From positions 7,571,501 through 7,635,500 of the forward strand of contig JASXTE010000011.1 of NCBI GenBank assembly GCA_030280995.1: 64,000 nt of DNA, written 5' to 3'. This DNA is from Hemileia vastatrix. Its lineage: Eukaryota; Basidiomycota; Pucciniomycetes; Pucciniales; Zaghouaniaceae. Below, piece by piece: positions 22,086-34,233 of this stretch (positions are counted from its first letter, which is position 1; the number at the start of each line of letters is the position of its first letter). Position numbers and translations under genes: made by a program. Under the pieces are notes generated by a model that was given only the letters and a program-made list of their open reading frames with translations, was not told the origin of the DNA and made no database searches.

Positions 22086-24147
22086 TGGATCATAAAGGTG
22101 AATTAGCTCTTAAGCTTTTCCTGGTGATAATGATGATGATTGTGGGAAAAATAATGGTTATAGTGGTAGTGAAAAATTTAAAGATAAGGAGGTTGGTAAA
22201 GCCACATTTAATGATTCTTATGGTGGTTTGGAGTGGTTTTTGATTGAAAGAGTAGATGGAAACTGTGTGTCTAATGATTATGGGGTGAAAACTTCTAGCA
22301 GGGTAGCTGCTATTAAAACTAATAGTAGAGTTTAAATTCAACTTAGGCCAAATGCTGGCAAGGTGGAGCTGAAAAATATGGAGAAGAAAGATTATTCTAG
22401 GGATGAAATTCATAGGATACAGAAGGGGTTGGATTATATGAGGACTCCTAGTTTTGGTGCTTTGGATTTATATCGTTAACAAATACCAGTGGCTGATGAT
22501 TGGGATTCTGAAGAGGATGAACCTTTGCCATCCATTCAAAGTCCTAGTTCTAATGGTCCTACTCCAATGGAGGGAGTTAGGAGTACCAGTGATGGAACTG
22601 GGTTGGGTAAATATGTCAGTGATAATGTGGATGCGATTAATTCTGAAGATGTTGAAATTGCTGTTGATGATGGAAATTTTGTCCCTCAGTAGGTACTTAG
22701 AACAAAAGTTGTTAAACCAAAGGTGCAGTATGAAATTCCAGTTGAGGCTGGTAAAGAGAATGTGATAGATGATTTTTTGGGTAGAGTGAATCAACTTCAG
22801 ATTCCTTTATCTTTGGGTGAATTATTTACTATTAGTCCTGCCCTTTCAGAGAAGAAAAATAAGAATCTGAAAAGGAGATGGATATCAGTTGGAGAAGTGG
22901 AATATTTATGTGCGAATGTGGAAAAGTTTGGTAATGAGGTGGAGACTCATTTTTCTACCCCTTTGAGTTATTTAGTTGTTAATTTGAATGGTAAAGAGGT
23001 AAAATCTTTAGTAGACTCTGGTTCCCAAATTTATTTGATTTATTTTGAGCAGGCAAAATGCATAGGTCTTTCAATGAAGACTGGTATGAGTGGAAATATA
23101 AGAGGTATTGGAGATCATGCTACTGATATTATGGGAACAGAAGAGCATGTAGTATTAAGTGTAGGTGGAGCACTAGGTAAAGTGCATTTGTATATGGTAA
23201 GAGGATCTATAAAGATGGTTCTAGGCAGTCATTTTTTGATGTATTTTGAAGCCAAGATTGGGTATCAGTCTGGAATAGGTAATAGTTTGAAGATTAATGG
23301 CGATGATATGAGGTTAGCACCTTCAGCAGATGAAGTCTGGGAGACTAGGCCTTGAGTTAAAACAATGTGTCAGTGTTGCATATGCACCAAGGAGAGGCAA
23401 AGAGAAAGTTAAGCTTCTGGTGAGTTAGTTAAGCAATTAGATTATGGAGAACCACTATTTTTAGGGTAGGAAGGGGTGATTACCCTAATTTTTTAGTCTC
23501 TCCCCAAAATGAGATTCTGAATTGCAATAATTCAGCTCACTTGGAGATAATTAAAGTGGGTTCTCCATTATTTTCTGTTTATATTTCATTAGTATTCTAT
23601 TATGCTAACTTTTTTTTAATATTCCTCTCATCTATTTCTTTTAAAAATGGGTCAAGAGGAAATATGGGATGTATTATTTTAAATTAAGATGGAATTTAAT
23701 TTAGTTAAAATGGTGGATAGTAGTGTTATTTATTCTGGCGGAATATTTTCTAACCTCCAGCATGAGGAAAAACTGTAATTAAACAAGAAAAATAAAAATA
23801 AAACTCTTAGTATAAAAAATTCAAAAGAAAGTTCTATTGAAAAATCTAAAATTTCTGATTCTGTCCTCCAGAAAGAGGTTAAACTACCAACTTTGATTAC
23901 TGGGGATTTTATTGAGGATATTTGAGGAAGTAGTGATGGAACTATAGGTGTAAAATTATATACAAATATACTTGATATTTCAAAAATACTTATTTATCTT
24001 CTGATTCTGATGATGATAAAAGTTATAGTCAAGCTCATGTTGATGGTGAAACAAGAAGAGATCTTATTCCTCAACTCAAAGTGGACATAGATGCAGAAAA
24101 ATATAAGAATATATGCAATAAAGTCAAGCCTATCAATGAGCCACTGT
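22086..24147 (+). pseudogene. Partial family E gag-protease (E1b), N-terminal gag deleted
   Basis: It matches E2 from just after the zinc knuckle onward (about 43030-44990). Recognisable blocks are VDGNCVSNDYG, the SNGPTPMEGVR motif (22551-22583) and the protease segment 22723-23355, with NLNGKEVKSLVDSGSQIYLI as the Asp-Ser-Gly active site. After about 23360 the frame decays, and at 24147 homology with E2 stops abruptly. The gag N-terminus and CCHC knuckle found in E2 are missing, because the LTR runs directly into the downstream part near 22110. Confidence 0.75.
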
Positions 24148-25519
24148 AGAAAGAGAACCCTATAATACTATGCTATATACAAAATCCAAGATGGGTTGGC
24201 TCTTTTTTCTAAAATAATTTAAAAAAAGCACCTGCCAGTCTGATTCTTAAGGCAGTGAAAATAATATTTAAGAGTTGTGAGATAAAGAGGAGTAGAAAAG
24301 AATTATACAGAAATCAAAAAAGAAAATTAAATATATTTTAATATAAGTAGTCTTTCTGATGGCTAGATCTATTCTCAGTAAGTTCTAGTATCCTCAGTAA
24401 CACCCACTTTGAAGTTCTCTCTCTAATACTATCCCTACTGTAGCAATAAAATAGCTATATAGTGCTCCTTCTGGCTATTTACACCTCTTAAGCACACAAA
24501 AGATAAAATATAAAAATGTATTCTTCTGAAATTCTTATTCTACTACTATCCTTACTATTGGTATATGTATCTATATCTATCAATCTCTGTCTATTCTTTT
24601 TTTATATCAAAGAGTGTGTTCTATTTTATATACCATATATGATAAGTGCCCTTCACCTATTGGTTTCATTGCACAAGTTAAGTTCTAGTTTAAGTATATA
24701 TAACAGTAAACTAATTATCTCAGTACTATAGTAACAGAATCAGAATAAGTCTGTTCTAAAAGTGCCTGCAGTTTTTTTATACAAGATTTACTTTTAGCCC
24801 CTCATACAACACCTTTCTTTAGATCCCCAACTACATAATAAGCAATGTACCTCCTTCCATACTTAGTATGAAAAAATGTGCTTGATGTGTGAGTATTCAC
24901 TAATTGTGAAACCCTCAGCACTTAGTAAGAGCCATTACCTATTTAGAGTCTTACTTTTGGTTTCTTATCTTCAAGCACTGCATATGTGCTTGCTTGTTTA
25001 TCCACTTATTATATCTAGTTCCATGTTTGACCATCTTTTGTAAGTTTTCTAGAATAGCAGTGAAAGATACCTGTGGACTATAACTATGTGCTGTTGCACC
25101 AATCATAAGGTGAAACTTGTACCATCACCCAGAACTACTTTTTAAGCCTATACTATGCCTTCAGAACTAGCCATGATTTCCCAAGTACATATCATGCTCT
25201 TGTCCCATAGTCTAGTATGCAATTCTCTCTATCTTCTACTTTCTGCACAACATATCTCCATATTGAACTAAAAATATGAGTGTTGAGAGTCTACTTTTTC
25301 TGTGCTTTGGAGACCCCTTTGTTGTGGGCTTGTAACCACTCTTTGTGGAAACCCCTTTTTCTCACTTGCTTCAAACTGAGACAGTTTCTATGTTACTGTG
25401 AGATGTGTACCACAGTCTCCCTCTACTTGCAAGTGTCGCCAGGTGCTATAAAACCAGGTGCATATCTCACATTACTTCCTTGTTCCTCCATCTTCTCTTT
25501 TTATACCTTCTTAATTATC
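24148..25519. other. Unassigned AT-rich DNA containing a repeat copy
   Basis: No supported gene. The frame at 24516-24731 is a hydrophobic low-complexity reading without homologous support. A segment of about 310 bp (24762-25073) is repeated at 40187-40508. A TATA-like ctataaaacc occurs at about 25447, some 70 bp upstream of the gene X ATG. Confidence 0.5.
24762..25073 (+). repeat. Dispersed repeat copy 1 (partner at 40187-40508)
   Basis: Shared blocks are gcctgcagtttt, tatacaagattta, agcccctcata, ccaactacataataagca, tgtgcttgatgtgtgagtat, gcacttagtaagagccatt and tatacctagttc-like sequence. Both copies have the same orientation and together they enclose genes X and Y. The class of the repeat is unknown. 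They could be remnants of terminal direct repeats of a larger unit. Confidence 0.65.
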
Positions 25520-26568
25520 ATGAAGCCCAATAACAACATTGTGAATGCTATATGAAAGTTTGTTAACACATGGCCTATTGCTGTTTTTGCTCCTAGGAAT
25601 GGTCCACCCCAGACTAAGGCTGCTATCAAGGTTAAAGAGTTCTGAAAATGCTGAATAAGCAATGAAGTTACTCCTTGTTATTTTCAAAATCTGTCCATGG
25701 TATTAGCTTCTTTACTGAAAGTTTCCCTTTCTTCTTTCCTTCCTTTTTATCCTTCCATTACTAACCCCCCTTTTTTTTACTGTTTTCCTTTAGTCATGAG
25801 ATTTCTTTAAAGTGTGAAAGATGAAATATATTTACCATGGTCAACCCACTGTTGCTACTACTTCTGCTGTCAATCCCAATGTGTCAATATCAAACCTCAT
25901 AAGTCAGTGGCCATTAAGTGCCCTACTCCTGCCCAAAAACAAGTAAAACAAACTTGTTTCTTGCCTACACCTAGCACAGCTTTGAATACCACTCATCATT
26001 CACTCTTCTTGGAAGAGTCAATACCTACTGTGAGTTATTTTTTATTTATTTATTATATTCTTAATGCTAACAAAAATTGATCTTTGTGTTTCTTTAGGAC
26101 ACCCCAGCTACTACTTATTCTGAAACATCCCCAACTCTTCAAACCAAGTTTGTTATTACAGGCTTTGAAGAAGATCCTTTCTGGGCTATTCCACCCAATA
26201 CTACCTTCTTGTCTCCCCCTGAAGAGGTGAAGTGGCCTGAGCTGGAGGCCACCCCTCTGCCTGCCATCCTTACTGATTGAGTTCTGACTCCAGCCACAGC
26301 AATTTCTTCTTTTAAAGATGACACTCCACAAATCCATCATCCTTTCCTTCAAGATTGGAAAGTACTAAATTAAGTTGTTGTGGCTCCCTACTGCCACACA
26401 GTAGATAGAATTAATATTGCCTTTGATGAAGTTCTCACTTATCTTGAAAAAACTCCAGCTTTTGATGAACAAGACATGCAAAAACATTTTTCCTTGGCTA
26501 AAACATTAAATATGACCTTTAAAAATATTTATGAGGACTGGGGGTATGCTTTCCTAGATAGAAGATAA
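25520..26568 (+). pseudogene. Gene X, unrecognised spliced gene
   Basis: The start codon at 25520 follows a TATA-like box. The first exon reads through FVNTWPIAVFAPRNGPPQTK with stops at about 25553 and 25643. A second coding block is 25814-26029. It ends at a GTGAGT donor (26030) and resumes after tctttag at 26098, a 68-bp phase-0 intron. The last block, 26098-26568, has stops at about 26278 and 26372. It contains ITGFEEDPFWAIPPNTTFL and the C-terminal IAFDEVLTYLEKTPAFDEQD. The codon-like composition and clean splice sites suggest a former gene, perhaps of an uncharacterised transposon. I cannot name a family. Confidence 0.4.
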
Positions 26569-27189
26569 AGTAAGTCCCCTCCTTCTTTCTTGTTTAGTAA
26601 TGTAAAACTAATATCCCTTTCTTTTTTCTTTCCTAATTATTTTTTTTTCTTTTTTAACATCCCTGTAAAAAATCTTGTAAATAGTGTAGACTTATTGTTG
26701 TAATAAAAAAAATCCAAAAATAAAAATCTTCTGTTGCCATAATAAAATTTGTTGCACAAAAATTTCCTGTGTGAGCTATAAAACTTTTTAGCTAGCTAAC
26801 TAGAATTTCTCCTTAATTTTGTTTCATTAAACCTGTAAAGTACTCCATCTCTTCCCATAAGCCCCTTAAAACTTGCAATGAGATTCCAAAATTTTCCCTA
26901 GATAAATTAATTTTTTAGTGCCTACTTTTATCCTTATATTTTCTATACATCATATTCTTGAAAAATATTCAGATCTTCTAAAGATCTGTGCTCCTTAGTG
27001 CTGACCCTCTTCTTATTTTTTAGCTTGGGCACATTCAATTCTTCTGCCCATTAGGTTTCCCACTTGGATACTATTCAGTACTTTATCATACCTTTACCCC
27101 CCTTATAGCGCCTTAATTTTTCTTTATATAGAGTCCTGTAATCTATCATCCTTCCGTAGCTAAATCTATTTACTACTAAGCCTGCAAGC
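26569..27189. other. Intergenic sequence between genes X and Y
   Basis: AT-rich with poly-T and poly-A runs. A TATA-like ctttatatagag at about 27121 lies upstream of gene Y. Nothing else is visible. Confidence 0.5.
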
Positions 27190-27434
27190 ATGACTCAATA
27201 CCACACTTTAACTAGAGATCAATTTTGTGCCTTTTGCTATCATTTCAAATTTAATTGCACTTTCTCTAAGCCTTGTGGCTATTCCAATTTTAGACTTGCC
27301 TGTGATAATTTCTTCAAGTATCATAAAACCTGTACCTTCTCTTACACTTATCAATCTTCTCCTAATGTACTTATACAATTTCTTCCTAATGATGCATCTA
27401 GTGCTCCTGCTATCCTGGCTAGTCCTAATAGTGT

Positions 27435-28610
27435 TTATCAGTGTATCTAGTATTTAAGTATGAGTTAATAGTATTTAGTAATGTTCCTACTACTTATTAA
27501 TAAATGATTTAATGATTAAACCTCAGGGGAAGACTAATAAAATAGTTTTAATCAAATAAAGCTCACAATACTTGGATTTAAATGCATGCTAGTGGTGGAA
27601 AATAGATGAATATAATATAGTTATAGCTTATATAAAGATATTATCAATTTATAAAGGCTTTATAATATATTTCTGAATGAAAATAATTGTGTTATAATGT
27701 TTATTTGAATTGTAGTAAGTAATTGATGTCTAATAACCATCAAAATCCTCCCTTACTTATACCAAAATCCACTGGAGTGCACAGACCTTCAATCCAGATG
27801 ATGTCACTGCTATCCACAGCAATTACAGCACTTTGAGGGCCCATAACCTCCCCATGGCTTCCACTTCAAGCAGATTCAACACCCAGACCTCCAGTAAGGA
27901 CCCTCCATCACAATTAATGATAACACAGACCCGTACCATAAATAGAAAATCCAGATAAAAGCAGATACCATAAAGAAACAGGTAAAATAACTCATACAAA
28001 GAGAATATAATGAAACCCAAAGCATATAAAGGAAAAAAATAAAATTTCCAGGCCCACAATAACATCTCCAAGCATCCATATTAACCCAGAAATGATCTCC
28101 TAACCCATAACTCCATGAATATCCATCCAAGGAAGCAGATTAAGTTCTCCAAACTGAGTGTATGAGCCTGAAATGGATGTTTATGATTCTTTAGGAGTTG
28201 TGAGTCCACTGGATACATCCATGTGACCTAAAATAAGCATAAAAACAAAGGTTATAGGCTATAAAGGGGCTAAAACACACTTATATACCTAAATATACAT
28301 AATATACTGCATATTTCACTGAATATGAGATTTATGTATACATATAAGCTTATGTGTGTCAATAATTACTTAGTATCACTTAAGATAAGTATATTATGAC
28401 TCCATTAACACCTTAATAAGTCTTTTTATGCTATAGATAAGCTATCTAAACTACTATAATTTATATAATAGAGTAATAATTATATATATATGTAATATAA
28501 TCATATATATTATTGTTTTAACCTTATTTTTAAGATATAGGCTTAATGTAATTAAGGTTATCTAATTTTAAGTATAAGAAGTACTCAGTCCTAGGGATAT
28601 CTAGGCTGAA
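27435..28610 (-). repeat. 3' LTR of the minus-strand G element (R2)
   Basis: About 1176 bp. On the + strand it begins ttatcagtgt and ends ctaggctgaa. It is homologous to the other G LTRs over its full length. Confidence 0.88.
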
Positions 28611-28734
28611 AATCCCTCACCCAAAAAAAACAATAAAAAAAATGTTAAAACATTTTAATTAAAAGTAAGGAGTGAATAGAAATTTTTTTAAATTTTCTAT
28701 AATACATATACTGAATAAACAGTATTATTTTGAT

Positions 28735-29429
28735 TTAAACTTTTTCAAGAGATTCTTAAGATCAGAGATTTCATTTTTTGGAATCCACTGGTCATATTCA
28801 CTTGATTTATTTATAAATCTTAATAGATACTCAACTCCCTTTTCTTTAGTAAGGTGTCTCTTTTTAAGTATCTTTTCAATTTCTGCCTTTTAAACTATTT
28901 CTTCAGGTCGCTGTTTATGCCTTCCTGATCTTCTTGGAAATAGAGCAGTATAATTAGAATGGTATGATTTTATAAGAGAAATAGGAAATACTGGATGTTT
29001 TTGATCATATGGTGCATATGGAATAACCTCAACAGCATTGTTACCAACCATCTTTTTAACTAAAAATGGTCCAATGAATAGATCCTTCAATTTAACATTA
29101 CCATTTAAATTGAAATATAGTGTAGAAATAAGGACTTCATCACCCTCTTTGAACATTTGTTCTTTATAAGCTTTATCCCATCTTTTCTTCTCATACTCAA
29201 ACATCTTATTTATACATTCATGAGCATGTTTTCTGCATAATTCTTGCATCTGAAGAAAAGATTTAGTACCTGGATGGATATCCAATCTAGGTAATTTATT
29301 AACAGTTTTAGCAGGGGTATTAGGTACATAACCCAACCATAACTCAAAAGGCTTTTTGCCAGTGACAGAATGTACTGTACTATTGTATGCAAATTCTAAA
29401 CCTGGGATAAGGGTTACCCAATCATGCAT
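28735..29429 (-). pseudogene. Integrase C-terminus and chromodomain of the minus-strand G element
   Basis: 29429-28893 encodes the last part of a Gypsy integrase (LEFAYNSTVHSVTGKKPFEL, then GPFLVKKMVGNNAVEV and KHPVFPISLIKSYHSN) with an open frame of 179 codons. After one stop at 28890 the same frame continues into a chromodomain, with KAEIEKILKKR, VEYLLRFINK and EYDQWIP, ending near 28735. The core with the catalytic Asp-Asp-Glu lies in the deleted part. The chromodomain class suggests targeting to heterochromatin marks, as known for chromoviruses. Confidence 0.8.
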
Positions 29430-29489
29430 GAATTTGTCATAGTCTTTAAAGTTAAGACCAAAAGCAAAATATCTTCTTATATATCCTTA

Positions 29490-31762
29490 ATGATTTCAAC
29501 ATCCTCAAAATTCATTAAAGATTAATTTGACTCCATACTTAATATTGGATTATCAAAGATGGACAAATCATCTTCCAAAATACAGACTTCATTTTAGTCA
29601 CTATCTGAGATATTTCTGTCATAATCACTTGAATCATTACTGTTTTCAACTTCATTTTCAGATTCATGTTGATTTATAACAATATTTATGTTTTCCTCAC
29701 ATTTGTGACCTTTAACCCAAGGTTTGTTACACTTATAACAATTTTTCTCTCATACTTTTTTGGTACTACAGGTGCAGTAGGTTTTTTCTGCTTCTCCTGA
29801 AGTGTTTTTGAATTCTGATTTTTCACAGGTTCAACATTTTTCTTATAAGTGGAATACCTTGCTTCATACATATGGTTTAGTAATATTTCATTGCAAATAT
29901 TAATAAAGTCAGAATATTTAGTAACATTAATTGTTCTAACTACAACAATGTCTCTGACAGATATAGGTAATTTATATATTATCTTATCTTTCCATAAGTT
30001 AAAATCAATACTAGGCTCAATGGCTTTTAATATTTTATTTAAATTCATTAAAAATACCATAGGTTAGTCACCATTCAACGGATTGTACCTAGTTTTCTCA
30101 TAAAGTCTCTGCTGAGTAAGTCTGAATTTAGAACCTCCAAATTGTTTTTCAGTTAGTTGTTTCCATTCAGCCCAAGAGTAATATTTACCCTCATTCAAGA
30201 CAGTTTCAAACCATAATAAAGCAACATCCTTAAATAAAGAGATCAATTTTGATATTATTTCTTCATCTGGTAACTTATATGAGAATTTCAAATTGTCATT
30301 TCTTTGTATAATTTTTTGCCAATCAGAGCTGGATTTCCCATCATAATTTGGGTACTGATCTATCTTAGGCCAGTTCTTCTGATTGGATTTTATTTCACTT
30401 ATCTTAGGTAAATTCAACAACTCATTTACTCTTGATAAATGGTCTTTTATTTCCTCCTTTACAGATTTGTGACTTACATTTTCAGATTTGACACTTCCAC
30501 CAAATGGTTTTAGTTGTGGTGGTATAGGGAAGGAATGAGATTCACTTTTTCCAATGAAAGGATTATTATTATACTGAGTATACTTATGATTATCCTGGTT
30601 CATTAGTAGATTGGAAGTTTCAATCTCAACTTTAGTCAATCTTTGTAGCAACTCAGGGACACTTTGATTTGTATAAGCAAAATATAACTTAGTTCTTGAT
30701 TCAGTTTTCAATAAATGTGTTTCATACAAGTTTTCCAACTCACAGAATTTGTTTGAAAGTTCACTATATTTATTACTCAATGAATCATATTTAAGAGTTA
30801 GAGACAAATGTTCATACTCTAATTCTTTATTACGTGTTGCCAGTTGAGAAATATTTAATGTTAAGAATGATATTGTATCCCTTGTTAGCTTAACTGTCTG
30901 TTCCTCACAATCAGTCATTCTATTCCACAATGCTGAAAAAATTCTATGGACAGTTGGATTATTATTAAAATACTCCATGTCTTACTTCTCAATTCTCTCA
31001 CTCTCTTGTGAACTTCTCATATCACTATTAAGTGGTGGCAACTGAGGATTAACTGTATTATAAATACTACTGTTGTTATTGAAAAAAGACAAGTCAGGTG
31101 TATCTACATTAAAACCTAATTTTCTTAAGTCCTCCTCTATTTTCTGCACAGATTTGACATCAATAATATTACCTACATTGTAATTATCAGTATTGTTTTC
31201 AATCTGAGAGGGTCATCTACTTTCCACGGGATTTGTGTGAGCCTTGATTTTGGAGCCTTTGTTTTCCCTTGTAGGGGTGAACTGAGGAAGTATGATGAGG
31301 AGGAGGATCCTTGTTTCAGTTGTGACTGGACCATTGTTGATGGAACCATTCCCACTTCCATTTGTCTACCAGTATTTTCTCCTGCGAGTGATTTGACCCT
31401 CCTGGGGTAGGGGGTTGCTGACTTGGCTGGCCTCCCTTTATCTCTGCCAATGATTGGTTCATCTGCTGAAATCCTACCTTGCAATTGTTCTGTAATTGCT
31501 CTACCTCCTTGAGCATGAGGGACTTTGATTCCTCCAACTTCAATACCTGTTTTGCCAGATGGGATAGTTGATCCTTTAGAGGAGGAGACATCTTTTTTAT
31601 GGTAATCTTTTTTAAGAGGGCATCTTTTTCCTCTATGCTCATTTGCTCTGCCTGTGGGTATGACTGACCCTCCATGGTTATGTCCTGGAGCAATGTTTTT
31701 GTTAGCTTTAGACCTGCTATTATAACAGGCTTTTCACTTAAATTGTCCTTGGGAGTGCTCAT
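29490..31762 (-). pseudogene. gag: Gag of the minus-strand G element
   Basis: Start at 31762 (MSTPKDNLSE). An N-terminal region with a coiled-coil-like heptad stretch runs to about 31480. The frame then moves through 31484-31173 and, after stops near 31170 and 30979, into a long open stretch 30978-30064. That stretch carries the retrotransposon gag signature (NWPKIDQYPNYDG, then LLWFETVL and FGGSKFRL). The knuckle CYKCNKPWVKGHKC is encoded near 29730, but in a frame shifted by one base at a run of five A (29750-29754). The end overlaps the start of the protease frame (MNFEDVEII) near 29510. Confidence 0.8.
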
Positions 31763-32269
31763 ATTGATAAAAATAACAATATATCATGTCTACAGAAAGG
31801 AAAACCTATTGAAATCAGTAGATTAAAAGTATTAGCAATGTTATTACTAATAAAAAGCACTGGAGCTTACCCTGAATTTAAATCTTTATTTATTTAAATA
31901 AAATGTAATAAAAATTCAAAAAAATCTGTTAAAAATAAAATAAAAAGTTTAACTAGACCTTTATAAGTGTTAATAAATAGCATACCAAGCTTTAAACAAA
32001 TACCAATTTAATTGGGTGTTATATAGGTGACCAAATACCAAGTGAAATTGGGTTTATATTGGGTACAGTTACTACTGTAAATACCTAATTTTTATTATAA
32101 AAAATTAGTAAAATTATTATAAGGGATATTTTCCGCAGTCACTGAATTATTATGACCCACTAATGTGCAGCAGACCCAAATATTTGGTTTTTTTGAGCTA
32201 TACTAAAGTAAAAATCACGTCCCAAGGCTTATACTAAATAATAAGTAAAAACTAAGGAAAGACCCCCGA
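31763..32269 (-). other. Leader of the minus-strand G element
   Basis: About 507 bp between the 5' LTR and gag. The first 380 bp match the leader of the + strand G copy (59335-59720). Next to the LTR the sense strand reads at, then CGGGGGTCTTTCC, the place expected for a primer binding site; the + strand copy has TGGGGGTCTTTCC. Confidence 0.7.
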
Positions 32270-33443
32270 TTGTCAGTTTTATCTAGTATATAAGTATGAT
32301 TTAATAGTATCTAATAATGTTCCTACTACTTATTAATAAATTATTTAGTGATTAAACCTCAGGGGAAGACTAATAAAATAGCTATACTAAAATAAAACTC
32401 ACAATACTTGGATTTAAATGCATGCCAGTGATAGAAAATAGATGAATATAATATAGTTATAGCTTATATAATGATAATATCAATTTATAAAGCTTTTATA
32501 ATATATTTATAAATGATAATGATTGTGTTATAATTTTTATTTGAATGGTAGTAAGTAATTTATGTCTAATAACCGTCAAAATCCTCCCTTACTTATACCA
32601 AAATCCAATGGAGTTCAGACCTTCAATCCAGATGATTTCACTGCTATCCCCAGTAGTTAAAGCACTGTGAGGGCCCATCACCTCCCCATGGAGTCCACGT
32701 CAAGCAGATTCAACACCCAGATCTCCAGTAAGGACCCTCCATCACAATTAATGATAACACAGACCCATACCATAAATAGAAAATCCAGATAAAAGCAGAT
32801 ACCATAAAGAAACAGGTAAAATAACTCATACAAAGAGAATATAATGAGACCCAAAGCATATAAAGGAAACAAATGAAATGTTGAAGCCCCCGATAACATC
32901 CCCAAGCATCCATATTAACCCAGAAATGACCTCCCAACCCATAAATCTGTGAATATCCATCCAAGGAAGCAGATTAAGTTGTCCAAACTGAGTGTATGTG
33001 CCTGACATAGATGTTTATGCTTCTGTAGGCGTTGTGAGTCCACTGGATACGTCCACATGATCTAAAATAAGCAGAAAAACAAAGGTTATAGTCTATTGAG
33101 AGGCTAAAACCCACTTATATACCTAAATATACATAATATACTGCATATTTCACTGAATATGAGATTTATGTATACATAGAAGCTTATGTATGTCAATAAT
33201 TACTTAGTATAACTTAAGATAAGTATATTATGACTCCATTAACACCTTAATAAGTATTATTAGGCTATGGATAAGCTATCTTAACTACTATAATTTATAT
33301 AATAGAGTAATAATTATATATATATGTAATATAAATATATATATTATTTTATAACCTTATTTTTCAGATTCAAGCTTAATGTAATTAAGAAAATCTTATT
33401 TTAAGTATAAGAAATACTCAGTCCTAGGAATTTCTAGGCTGAA
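32270..33443 (-). repeat. 5' LTR of the minus-strand G element (R3)
   Basis: About 1174 bp, matching R2 along its length. It begins ttgtcag and ends ggctgaa on the + strand. Confidence 0.88.
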
Positions 33444-34233
33444 AGTGTTACCCATCCTTCTACTGAGACTTTTCCTGTTGATAGTGTGTCTGTCCCTGCT
33501 CACACTCAAGCAGAAATCATCATTCAGCCTAAAGCTGAATTAGCTACTTCCTTTGAACAAGATGTCTCTATGAAATCATCTTCCACTTATGTACCAAATG
33601 CTGTAAAAGTACTGTCTCCTTCCATGTGCCCCACAAATTGAAAGTAAGTACTTTGTTCTCATTTTTTAAAAAAATTAATTTAATTTTATTCAAAGGCTTT
33701 AAAAAATCTATTTCCTTAAGATGGGTTTAACAACCTCATACGTTTTTTCATTTGATGTGAATTGTTTTGTGCCTCTACCTTATATATGACACCATGTCAT
33801 CATCATACAATTGTGCTCCTGAGTTTTAAGAAAATAAATTAAACTCTCACTATAATCATATTAGGGGGTGTCAGTTCTGCCAAATCCGCACTTAAATTAA
33901 GTGCGGATTTCAAACCAAATCAGCACTTACAAATCAGCACTTAAATTTTGCAAAAAAGTCACTTATTTCAAAAAAGGGTGTCAGTTATGACCTCAAATCA
34001 GCACTTTTTTCCCGTTTTTTTTCACAACCACATTTTGGCCACAAAACATCCCTTCCTTTCTTACCCCATCCCTGTCATATGTGACACACTGACCTTCCTC
34101 GCTACCTACCCATCAATCCTCGGCACACACCCCTTCCTGACATTTTCAATATTTTGACCAGGCATGTTTACATTCTTTTTTACTTATTTCTTCTACTTTT
34201 TAATCTTTTTTCTTGTTATGTGCCAGTTTCATA

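Larger units (their letters stand above)
27435..33443 (-). mobile_element. Ty3/Gypsy element G, minus-strand copy, internally deleted
   Basis: The LTRs are 27435-28610 (3') and 32270-33443 (5'). TSD agtgt is at 27430-27434 and 33444-33448, placed inside gene Y. Gag is nearly complete. Protease, RT, RNase H and the integrase core are deleted: the sequence jumps near 29480 from the start of the pol frame to the integrase C-terminus. A chromodomain follows. The purine-rich stretch gggtgaggga (sense strand) just inside the 3' LTR is a plausible polypurine tract. The copy is non-autonomous. Confidence 0.88.

Noticed and set aside
24516..24731. Hydrophobic frame as a membrane protein
   Set aside because: AT-rich composition, no homologous copy kept open and no gene signals.
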